Of a stretch of 8,515 bases of DNA, positions 1 through 6,102 are shown piece by piece. The DNA comes from an uncultured Anaerotruncus sp. (lineage in GTDB: Bacteria; Bacillota; Clostridia; Oscillospirales; Ruminococcaceae). A program made the translations under genes and the position numbers. Position 1 is the stretch's first letter. The number at the start of each line of letters is the position of its first letter. The stretch spans positions 1 through 8,515 of the forward strand of contig NZ_CABUCJ010000105.1 of the NCBI RefSeq assembly GCF_902490045.1, in the 5' to 3' direction. The notes below the pieces were generated by a model. It searched no databases. It saw nothing but the letters and a program-made list of their open reading frames with translations, and was not told the DNA's origin.

Positions 1-1
1 C

Positions 2-118
2 CCGGCAATTCCCGCCGCCAAAGGCGGCTCCTCTAAAGCGTCCCATAGGGGCGCGAACGAAAGCGCCGCCGCCCGCGGGGCGGCAAAGAAAAGCGCCGCC
101 GCAACAAAATCCGCTTGA
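2..118 (+). CDS. Possible C-terminal tail of an upstream gene (partial)
   Basis: An open frame enters from the left edge and stops at TGA 116-118. It would encode about 38 residues rich in Ala, Lys and Ser, with the pattern SAAA twice, encoded by a 13-base direct repeat at 60-72 and 90-102. Such low-complexity basic tails occur at the ends of various nucleic-acid-binding proteins, but no family can be named. Codon use is fairly GC-rich, as in the neighbours. The frame beside it is also open, so this may be plain non-coding DNA. Two hairpins lie in the same stretch (14-28 and 68-84); neither has a T-tract, so neither is a convincing terminator. Confidence 0.25.
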   Translation, partial: PAIPAAKGGSSKASHRGANESAAARGAAKKSAAATKSA

Positions 119-143
119 TAAATCGGGGCTTAGCGAATATAAT
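115..143 (+). promoter_or_regulatory. Promoter of the murD operon
   Basis: A -35 box TTGATA (115-120), a 17-base spacer and a perfect -10 box TATAAT (138-143) form a near-consensus housekeeping sigma promoter. The expected transcript start is about 150, giving a 5' leader of about 37 bases before murD. An 8-base perfect palindrome GAACGTTC (146-153) lies at the expected start point and could be an operator, but one copy is weak evidence. Confidence 0.8.
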
Positions 144-186
144 AGGAACGTTCAAATGAATTTCGGGGCGAAATTGGAGGCAGCTT

Positions 187-1584
187 ATGGACAGCAGGGT
201 AGACCGCTTTTTCCACGGCATCAAGGGCAGGAAAATCTCCGTCATCGGCATCGGGGTGAGCCACAGCGACCTCATCAGCCGGCTGAACGACTATGGCGCG
301 AAGGTGACCGCGCACGACCGCCGCACCCGCGAAGAGGTGGGGGAGGCGATCTGCAACAACTTTGAGGCGCGCGGGGTCAGGCTCCGCCTCGGGGAGGACT
401 ACCTCGAAAACATCGACGCGGACATCGTCCTGCGCACGCCGGGGATGAAATTTCATCATCCCGTGCTGGAGCGCCTGCGGCGTGACGGGGTCGCCGTCAC
501 AAGCGAGATGGAGCTCTTTTTCGACCTCTGCCCCTGCAAGACGATCGGCATCACCGGCAGCGACGGTAAGACGACCACCACGACGCTGATTGCCGAAATC
601 CTCAAGGAGGCGGGCAGGCGGGTGCACGTGGGCGGCAACATCGGCCGCGCGCTCATGCCGCTCATCCGCGACATCCGCGAGGGGGATTTCGCGGTGGCGG
701 AGCTGTCGAGCTTCCAGCTCATCTCGATGCGGGAGAGCCCCGACATCGCGGTGGTCACCAACATCACCCCCAACCATCTCGACGTGCACAGGGATATGCA
801 GGAATATATCGACGCCAAGCGCAACATCTTCGCGCACCAGGGGGCGTTTTCCCGCACCGTGCTCGGCGTCGACAACGACGTCGCCGCCTCCTTCGCCAAT
901 CCCGAATGTGTGCGCGGCCAGCTCTTTGAGTTCTCGGTCAAACGCCCGGTGCGCACCGGCGCCTTCCTCGGGGAGGACGGGATCATCTATATGTCGGTGA
1001 ACGGCGAGCGCACCAAGATCATGCACGCGAACGAGATCAAGCTCCCCGGCCTGCACAACGTCGAAAACTACCTTGCCGCGATCTGCGCCACCTGGGGCTA
1101 TGTCGACCAGGAGGCAATTTACAACGTCGCAGTCGAGTTCGACGGGGTGGAGCACCGCATTGAGTTCGTCCGGGAAAAGGACGGGGTGCGCTGGTACAAC
1201 GATTCGATCGCGACCACTCCGACCCGCACGATCGCCGGGTTGGAGAGCTTCGACCAGAAGCTCGTCATCATCGCGGGCGGCTACGACAAGAAGATCCCCT
1301 TCGACCCGCTCATCCCCAAGCTGGTGGAACGGGTCAAGACGCTCATCCTGATCGGCGCGACCGCCGACACGATCGAGGCGGAGGTGCGCGCCTATCCGGG
1401 GTTTGACCCGGCGGAGCTTGCAATCCTCCGCGCCGGAAGCCTCGAGGAGGCGGTGAAGATGGCGGAGGAGGCCGCGAAGCCGGGCGACGTCGTCTCGCTC
1501 TCGCCCGCCTGCGCGAGCTTCGACATGTTCCCCAACTACGGCACCCGCGGCCGCCGCTTCAAGGAGCTCGTAAATGCGCTTTGA
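187..1584 (+). CDS. murD: UDP-N-acetylmuramoyl-L-alanine--D-glutamate ligase MurD
   Basis: The product is the cytoplasmic Mur ligase that adds D-glutamate to UDP-MurNAc-L-Ala using ATP, the second amino-acid step of peptidoglycan precursor synthesis. It has 465 residues, normal for MurD. Visible motifs: a Rossmann-like N-terminal domain with VIGIGVSHSD near residue 20; the ATP loop GITGSDGKTTTT at about 121-132; NITPNHLDVH at 192-201 followed by K211, which aligns with the carbamylated lysine of the family; EHRIEF at 322-327; NDSIATTP at 338-345; GGYDKK at 364-369; and the MurD-specific C-terminal signature SPACASFDMF at 439-448. The start is set by GGAGG at 176-180, six bases before ATG. It is the first gene of the operon. 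No other cell-wall or division gene lies beside it here. Confidence 0.96.
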   Translation: MDSRVDRFFHGIKGRKISVIGIGVSHSDLISRLNDYGAKVTAHDRRTREEVGEAICNNFEARGVRLRLGEDYLENIDADIVLRTPGMKFHHPVLERLRRDGVAVTSEMELFFDLCPCKTIGITGSDGKTTTTTLIAEILKEAGRRVHVGGNIGRALMPLIRDIREGDFAVAELSSFQLISMRESPDIAVVTNITPNHLDVHRDMQEYIDAKRNIFAHQGAFSRTVLGVDNDVAASFANPECVRGQLFEFSVKRPVRTGAFLGEDGIIYMSVNGERTKIMHANEIKLPGLHNVENYLAAICATWGYVDQEAIYNVAVEFDGVEHRIEFVREKDGVRWYNDSIATTPTRTIAGLESFDQKLVIIAGGYDKKIPFDPLIPKLVERVKTLILIGATADTIEAEVRAYPGFDPAELAILRAGSLEEAVKMAEEAAKPGDVVSLSPACASFDMFPNYGTRGRRFKELVNAL

Positions 1585-1619
1585 GCGGAAAATGATTTTG
1601 AAAAGCACAGGAGGTTCCC

Positions 1620-2648
1620 ATGACCACCACGGAACAGATATTGACCCTCGCGGGCGCGCTCGGCGTGTCCGGCGGGGAGGATGGGGCGGTGGAAGCGGCG
1701 CGGCGGATGCTCGCGCCGCTCGGCGCATGTGAGCGCGCGCCGCTCGGCTCGCTGCTCTGCCGGATAAAGCCGGTCCCCGCCTCGGGCGAGCATGTGATGC
1801 TCACCGCCCACATCGACAGCGTCGGCATGATCGTCACCTACATCGATGACGATGGATTTCTGCGCGTCTCAAACGTCGGCGGCATCGACTGCGCGCTGCT
1901 GCTCGCGGCGCAGGTCACCGTCCACACGGCAAAGGGCGATCTGCCCGGCGTCGTCTGCACCGTGCCGCCCCACCTCAATTCCGACGACACCCGCCTGCCC
2001 AAGATCGAGGACATCTCGATCGACGTGGGCCTTTCGGCCGGGAAGGCGCGTGAGAAGATCGCGCCGGGCGACCGCGTGACCTTCTGCTGCGAGGCGCGGG
2101 AGCTGATGAACGGGCGGGTCAGCGCGCGGGCCGCCGACGACCGCGCGGGCTGCGCGGCGGTCATTTTGGCCGCGCAGAAGCTGGCGGAACAGGAGCTTTC
2201 CTGCGGGCTGACCGTCGCGCTGACCACCCTCGAGGAGGTTGGCGGGCAGGGCGCGGCCACTGCCGCGAACATCCTCTCGCCCACCCACGCCATCGCGGTG
2301 GACGTCTCCTTCGGGCACGCGCCCGACTGCCCCCGCGCCAAGTGCGGCGAGATGGGCGGCGGCCCGATGGTCGGCGTCGCGCCGGTCATCGACAACGGCA
2401 TGTCCTCCCGCCTGCGGGAGGTCGCCGTGCGGGAAAAGATTCCCTTCCAGGTCGAGGTCATGGGCGGGAACACCGGCACCGACGTCGACGGCATCGCCGT
2501 GTCGGGCGCGGGGGTGCGCTGCGCGCTCGTCTCGATCCCCCAGCGGTATATGCACACGCCGGTCGAGATCGTCCACGTCTCCGACGTGGAGGCGACCGCC
2601 GAATTGATCGCCGCCTATGTGGCGGACGCGTTTGGAGGTGCGAGGTGA
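1620..2648 (+). CDS. M42 family metallo-aminopeptidase (first of a tandem pair)
   Basis: This is a 342-residue member of peptidase family M42 (glutamyl aminopeptidase/TET/YsdC/FrvX type), cytosolic enzymes that trim peptides and usually assemble into dodecameric shells. The expected two-metal site is intact: H64 and D66 in TAHIDSVG, bridging D173 in RAADDR, catalytic E205 and metal-binding E206 in LEEVGGQGA, D228 in AVDVS, and H312 in YMHTPVE. The usual ALD(D/N)R reads AADDR here. AGGAGG at 1609-1614, five bases before ATG, fixes the start. It begins 35 bases after murD, and its stop TGA overlaps the ATG of the next M42 gene, so the two are translationally coupled. The substrate cannot be told from sequence. 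Confidence 0.93.
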   Translation: MTTTEQILTLAGALGVSGGEDGAVEAARRMLAPLGACERAPLGSLLCRIKPVPASGEHVMLTAHIDSVGMIVTYIDDDGFLRVSNVGGIDCALLLAAQVTVHTAKGDLPGVVCTVPPHLNSDDTRLPKIEDISIDVGLSAGKAREKIAPGDRVTFCCEARELMNGRVSARAADDRAGCAAVILAAQKLAEQELSCGLTVALTTLEEVGGQGAATAANILSPTHAIAVDVSFGHAPDCPRAKCGEMGGGPMVGVAPVIDNGMSSRLREVAVREKIPFQVEVMGGNTGTDVDGIAVSGAGVRCALVSIPQRYMHTPVEIVHVSDVEATAELIAAYVADAFGGAR

Positions 2649-3661
2649 TGCTCTATGAGACGCTTGAAAAGCTGAGCGCCATCCCCGGCGTGTCCGGATG
2701 CGAGGAGCAGGTGCGGTATGAAATCCTTAAGATGATCGAGGGGCGCTGCATCTACAGGGTGGACGCGCTCGGCAACATCCTCGCCTTTAAAAAGGGGAGG
2801 CGGGCCCCGGCCCATCCGCTGCTCTTCTCGGCGCATATGGACGAGGTGGGGCTGATCGTCACCTGGGTGGAGGAGAGCGGCCTGCTCAAATTCACCACGG
2901 TGGGCGGCATCGACCGCCGGGTGCTCCCCGGCAAATCGGTGCGCATCGGCGAAACCTTCGGCGTGATCGGCTCCAAGGCGGTGCACATGAAGGCTCCCGA
3001 CGAGCGGGACAAGGCCCCCGAGCCCGACGCGCTCTTCATCGACATCGGCGCGAAGGACCGTGACGACGCGTTCTCCCGCGTCGCGCTGGGAGACCGCGCG
3101 GTCTTTGTCTCCCAATACGCTGCCTTTGGGGACGGCTTTCTGCGCGGGCGGGCGCTCGACGACCGGGTCGGGTGCGCGCTGCTCGTCGAACTGATCCAAT
3201 CGGAGCTCGCCTGCGACGCCCACTTCGCCTTCACCGTGCAGGAGGAGACGGGCACGACGGGCGCGCGCACCGCGGCTTACCAGGTGGGCGCGGAGATCGC
3301 GGTTGCCGTCGAGACGACGACCGCCTGCGACATCCCCGGCACCCCGCCCGAAAAGGTGGTCTGCTCACTCAAAAAAGGCCCCGTCCTCTCCTTCATGGAC
3401 AAGGGCACCGTCTACGACATGGACCTCTACCGCCGCGCGCTCGCGGCGGCAAAGGCGGGCGGCATCGCCTGCCAGCCCAAGGAGGGCGTTTACGGCGGCA
3501 ACGAGGCGCGGTCGATCCAGATCGCGGGAAAGGGAACGCGGGTGCTCGCCGTATCGGTGCCCTGCCGCTACCTGCACACCCCCTCCTGTGTCGTCAACCG
3601 GTTCGACGTGGACGAGACGCTCCGGCTGCTCGGTGCGCTCGTCGCTGATTTCGGCGAATGA
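2648..3661 (+). CDS. M42 family metallo-aminopeptidase (second of a tandem pair)
   Basis: A 337-residue M42 peptidase, clearly divergent from the preceding one. Metal and catalytic residues: H63 and D65 in SAHMDEVG, bridging D171 in RALDDRVG, E199/E200 in QEETGTTGA, E222 in VETTTACD, and H310 in YLHTPS. At the position where its neighbour has Asp (D228) it has Glu (E222), which I believe also occurs in a subgroup of clostridial M42 enzymes. The start is ATG 2648, overlapping the upstream TGA by one base, with GGAGG at 2634-2638 inside the upstream gene; a GTG at 2645 is an alternative start one codon earlier. The stop overlaps the GNAT start (ATGA). The pair could form mixed oligomers, but that is only inference. 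Confidence 0.93.
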   Translation: MLYETLEKLSAIPGVSGCEEQVRYEILKMIEGRCIYRVDALGNILAFKKGRRAPAHPLLFSAHMDEVGLIVTWVEESGLLKFTTVGGIDRRVLPGKSVRIGETFGVIGSKAVHMKAPDERDKAPEPDALFIDIGAKDRDDAFSRVALGDRAVFVSQYAAFGDGFLRGRALDDRVGCALLVELIQSELACDAHFAFTVQEETGTTGARTAAYQVGAEIAVAVETTTACDIPGTPPEKVVCSLKKGPVLSFMDKGTVYDMDLYRRALAAAKAGGIACQPKEGVYGGNEARSIQIAGKGTRVLAVSVPCRYLHTPSCVVNRFDVDETLRLLGALVADFGE

Positions 3662-4488
3662 TCCGTTTTGTAGACGGCGAATGGGCGGCGCTTTTTGAGG
3701 CGTCGATCGGCAAATTTGGTATATTTGGAACAAAAATATACTCACAGTATCAGACTTACGGCACTTTGGACGGCGTGCTCGACCTCTGGCTGCTGCTGGA
3801 GGGAGACCGCGCCGTGGGCGCGGCCTCCCGGCTGGACGGCGCCGTAACCCTCGCGGCGGATAGCGCGGCGGACGCGGACGAGCTCGCCGCCTTCCTCGGG
3901 GCGGTCGGCTGCCGCTCCTACGAGGGGGAGCAGGCGCTCTGCGAACGGGTGAACGCCGTGATTCGCGGCGGGCTTCGCTCGTCGCGAATCCTGCGGTGGG
4001 GCGGGCATTTCCCGCGGGAAGATGCCCGCCCCGCCGCGCCCGCGCCCTGCGCGGACGGCGTTCCTCCGGGGCGGGTCGCGCCCGCGGAGAACCTGGGGGC
4101 CGTCTACGCGCTGCTCTGCGCGGCCGACCCTGAATTCGCCGCGCGGACCGATTACGCCGCCTGGCTCACTGAGGTTTCCCACAAGCGGCGGCACGGGCTG
4201 GCGGATGTCTACATACTAAAAGTAAATAACCAGATTATTTCAACGATTGGTATTTATTTTAAGGGCGCCGACCGCGCGATTCTGGCAGGTTTGGCGACCG
4301 ACCCGGCATGGAGGGGGCGGGGATACGCCCGCCGGATGATGGCGCACGCGGCGAACGCCGCGCTTGCGCAGGGGCTCGAGCCCTGGCTGCTGACCGCCGA
4401 GGAGGGTGTCGCGGCTTTCCACCGCGCCTGTGGGTTCGTGGATGCGGGTTTCTGGTCTAAAGGGAACTTTCGAGAAAGTTCCCTTTAG
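3658..4488 (+). CDS. GNAT family N-acetyltransferase
   Basis: The C-terminal half of this 276-residue protein is a GNAT fold that transfers an acetyl group from acetyl-CoA to an unknown amine. The acetyl-CoA-binding motif A is L212-A-T-D-P-A-W-R219-G-R-G222-Y-A224, followed by a helix and the late-strand segment AAFHRACGF. The N-terminal half is not recognised and may be a degenerate second GNAT-like domain. It overlaps the second M42 gene by four bases (ATGA), so it is the last gene of the murD operon. Two odd points: short AT-rich patches at about 3709-3762 and 4207-4262 in an otherwise GC-rich gene, and residues 267-276 plus the stop codon are encoded by a palindromic repeat (4458-4487), suggesting the original C-terminus was replaced or extended. 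Confidence 0.88.
   Translation: MIRFVDGEWAALFEASIGKFGIFGTKIYSQYQTYGTLDGVLDLWLLLEGDRAVGAASRLDGAVTLAADSAADADELAAFLGAVGCRSYEGEQALCERVNAVIRGGLRSSRILRWGGHFPREDARPAAPAPCADGVPPGRVAPAENLGAVYALLCAADPEFAARTDYAAWLTEVSHKRRHGLADVYILKVNNQIISTIGIYFKGADRAILAGLATDPAWRGRGYARRMMAHAANAALAQGLEPWLLTAEEGVAAFHRACGFVDAGFWSKGNFRESSL
4458..4487. repeat. Perfect 14-bp inverted repeat overlapping the GNAT gene end
   Basis: The arms TAAAGGGAACTTTC (4458-4471) and GAAAGTTCCCTTTA (4474-4487) are perfectly complementary around a two-base centre. The palindrome covers the last codons and most of the stop codon of the GNAT gene. No T-tract follows, so it is not a standard terminator, although it could still end or stabilise the operon transcript. 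Its GGGAAC..TTTC arms resemble the two palindromes at 4627-4703, so all three probably belong to one repeat family. Confidence 0.85.
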
Positions 4489-4626
4489 AATCCCTCAAAG
4501 CTTTCGGCGCAGGCGGGGCGCGGCGGCTTCCCGCGCGCTCGCCCCGTGCGGCGGGGTTGAAATGGTCGGGGGATGCGGTCGGCGATTGGGACGGGGCACG
4601 CCCGAATGAAAAGTTTTAGAAAGGGT
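4489..4626. other. Intergenic spacer between palindromes, with one GC-rich hairpin
   Basis: No credible gene is seen here. It contains a GC-rich hairpin with arms CGGGGCG (4514-4520) and CGCCCCG (4540-4546), with more pairing inside. Short runs such as CTCAAAGCTTT and AAAGTTTTAGAAAGGG continue the style of the flanking palindromes. The spacer is probably the body of a repeat element bounded by them. No promoter for the following gene is apparent. Confidence 0.5.
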
Positions 4627-4658
4627 CTGGGGAAGCCTTTTTCAAAAGGTTTCCCCAG
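4627..4658. repeat. Palindromic repeat, 15-bp arms with one G-T wobble
   Basis: The left arm CTGGGGAAGCCTTTT (4627-4641) pairs with AAAAGGTTTCCCCAG (4644-4658) across a two-base TC loop, with one wobble pair. It shares the TTTTTCAAAA centre and the GGGGAA/TTCCCC flanks with the palindrome 13 bases downstream. Confidence 0.85.
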
Positions 4659-4670
4659 GAAGAAAGGGGG

Positions 4671-4703
4671 CTGGGGGAAACTTTTTCAAAAGTTTCCCTC
4701 CAG
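4671..4703. repeat. Palindromic repeat ending three bases before the next start codon
   Basis: The left arm CTGGGGGAAACTTTT (4671-4685) pairs with AAAAGTTTCCCTCCAG (4688-4703) with one extra base. It has the same centre (TTTTTCAAAA) as the previous palindrome. It occupies the place where the ribosome site of the downstream gene should be; no purine-rich Shine-Dalgarno sequence remains visible there. Confidence 0.85.
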
Positions 4704-4706
4704 AGT

Positions 4707-5981
4707 ATGGTTGAACAGTTTTTTCACATCGACCCGTATATCGCGCGGATGGCGGAAGAGGCGGAGGAATTCTGCCGGGAGGCGTTCGCGCGCATTGACG
4801 GCAACGCGGAATACAACGGCATGAAGGTGCTCTCCGCCTTCATCGAAAACAACGTGAGCGAAAGCCATTTCGCGGGCACGACCGGCTACGGCTACGACGA
4901 CCGGGGCCGCGAGGTGCTCGACCGGGTGCTGGCGCAGGTGATGGGCACGGAGGACGCGCTCATCCGGCACAATTTCGTCTCGGGCACCCACGCGATCACG
5001 ACCGCGCTCTTTGGGGTGATGCGGCCGGGCGACCGGATGGTGTCGCTGACCGGCCTGCCCTACGACACCCTTCAGCCGGTGATCGGCATCGTGCCGGGCG
5101 GGCACGGCTCGCTGGAGGAATTCGGCATCCGGTACGGGCAGCTCGACCTGCTGCCCGACGGTTCCCCCGACTACGCGCGCATGGCGGACGCGGTGAAGGG
5201 GGCGAAGATGGCATATTTGCAGCGTTCGCGCGGCTATTCGCTGCGGGAGTCGCTGAGCGTCGCGCAGATCGAAAGGATTGCGGGCATCGTGCGGGAGGCC
5301 AACCCCGGCGCGCTGATCGTCGTGGACAACTGCTACGGGGAGTTCGTCGAGCGCAGGGAACCGACGCAGGCGGGCGCGGATCTTGTCGTCGGGTCGCTCA
5401 TCAAGAACCCGGGCGGCGGCATCGCCAAGACGGGCGGCTATATCGCGGGGCGCGCCGACCTGATCGAGATGTGCGCCTGCCGGCTGACCGCGCCGGGCGT
5501 CGGCAAGGAGGTCGGCTGCACGCTCGGCCAGCTGCGCGGAATGTTTATGGGGCTCTTCTTCGCGCCCACCGTGGTGGCCGCCGCGCTGAAGACCGCCGTC
5601 TTCTCCGCTGCGCTCTTCGAGCGGCTTGGCTTCGAGGTCTACCCGAAATCTGACGCGCCGCGCACCGACATCATCCAGGCGGTAAAGCTCGGCACGCCCG
5701 AGGGACTCTCCGCCTTCTGCCGTGGGGTGCAGAAGGGCGCGCCGGTCGACGCGTTCGTCACCCCCGAGGCGTGGGACATGCCCGGCTATGACAGCAAGGT
5801 CATCATGGCGGCGGGCGCGTTCACGATGGGCGCGTCGATCGAGCTTTCCGCCGACGGGCCGATGCGCGAGCCCTATGCCGCGTGGCTGCAGGGCGGGCTC
5901 ACCTGGCCGAGCGGCAAGACGGGCGTGATCCTCGCGGCGCAGTCGCTGCTCGAATCGGGCGTGCTCCGCGGGGACGGTTGA
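4707..5981 (+). CDS. Methionine gamma-lyase family PLP enzyme (YnbB / 'aluminium resistance' type)
   Basis: This 424-residue protein matches in length and motifs the fold-type-I PLP family that includes Bacillus YnbB, annotated as methionine gamma-lyase family or aluminium resistance protein. Conserved stretches: AEYNGMKVLSAF, TTGYGYDD, SGTHAI, VVDNCYGEF with D207 expected to bind the pyridine nitrogen, SLIKNPGGG with K233 as the likely PLP lysine, TAPGVGKE, and ASIELSADGP near the end. Its real substrate is uncertain; cleavage of a sulphur amino acid is the family guess. The start ATG 4707 gives a normal N-terminus but lacks a visible ribosome site, because a palindrome abuts it; ATG 4749 is a less likely alternative. 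No own promoter was seen, so it may be read through from the murD operon. Its stop codon lies inside the -35 box of the next promoter. Confidence 0.92.
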   Translation: MVEQFFHIDPYIARMAEEAEEFCREAFARIDGNAEYNGMKVLSAFIENNVSESHFAGTTGYGYDDRGREVLDRVLAQVMGTEDALIRHNFVSGTHAITTALFGVMRPGDRMVSLTGLPYDTLQPVIGIVPGGHGSLEEFGIRYGQLDLLPDGSPDYARMADAVKGAKMAYLQRSRGYSLRESLSVAQIERIAGIVREANPGALIVVDNCYGEFVERREPTQAGADLVVGSLIKNPGGGIAKTGGYIAGRADLIEMCACRLTAPGVGKEVGCTLGQLRGMFMGLFFAPTVVAAALKTAVFSAALFERLGFEVYPKSDAPRTDIIQAVKLGTPEGLSAFCRGVQKGAPVDAFVTPEAWDMPGYDSKVIMAAGAFTMGASIELSADGPMREPYAAWLQGGLTWPSGKTGVILAAQSLLESGVLRGDG

Positions 5982-6007
5982 CAAGCCGCGCTGCGGAATG
6001 GTATCAT
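5978..6007 (+). promoter_or_regulatory. Strong promoter reading into the tRNA-Leu fragment
   Basis: A perfect -35 TTGACA (5978-5983), an 18-base spacer and the -10 box TATCAT (6002-6007) are present. The -35 box overlaps the stop codon of the preceding gene. The expected start is near 6013, followed at once by a 7-bp GC hairpin (6014-6029) and then by the first base of the tRNA 5' half at 6035. This is the layout of a stable-RNA promoter and was probably the original promoter of a tRNA-Leu gene. It now reads into the tRNA fragment and the HEPN-like gene. Confidence 0.7.
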
Positions 6008-6034
6008 GATTCTGCCGCCGTCCGGCGGCGCCGC

Positions 6035-6072
6035 GCGGGTATGGCGGAATTGGCAGACGCGCAGGATTTAGG
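6035..6072 (+). pseudogene. Truncated tRNA-Leu(UAG): 5' half only
   Basis: These 38 bases are identical to the first 38 bases of the intact tRNA-Leu at 6952. They contain the 5' acceptor strand, the D-arm (GCG..CGC), the 5' anticodon-stem strand CAGGA and the loop up to the base after anticodon TAG. From 6073 the sequence no longer matches: there is no 3' anticodon strand, variable arm, T-arm or acceptor 3' strand, so it cannot fold as a tRNA. Identity starts exactly at mature base G1 and stops in the anticodon loop. Confidence 0.9.
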
Positions 6073-6102
6073 TGACGCCACCTCAGTGAAGGTTTTTGAA
6101 AT

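Noticed and set aside
146..153. Palindrome GAACGTTC at the murD transcript start, considered as a LexA or other operator
   Set aside because: It does not fit the Gram-positive LexA box spacing, and a single 8-base palindrome is easily due to chance.
130..1728. Long minus-strand open frame opposite murD (over 500 codons)
   Set aside because: A shadow caused by high GC and scarcity of stops; the sequence is Arg/Ala/Asp-rich with no motifs, while murD is unmistakable on the other strand.
4458..4487. Palindrome as a standard terminator of the murD operon
   Set aside because: The stem is followed by GAATCCC rather than a T-tract, and it overlaps the coding end; listed as a repeat instead.
4458..4703. 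CRISPR array in the repeat-rich region
   Set aside because: The repeats are a few unequal palindromes without regular spacers and no cas genes are nearby.
4573..4824. Short plus-strand frame across the palindromic repeats
   Set aside because: It reads through hairpins into another gene in the wrong frame, with no ribosome site or protein-like composition.
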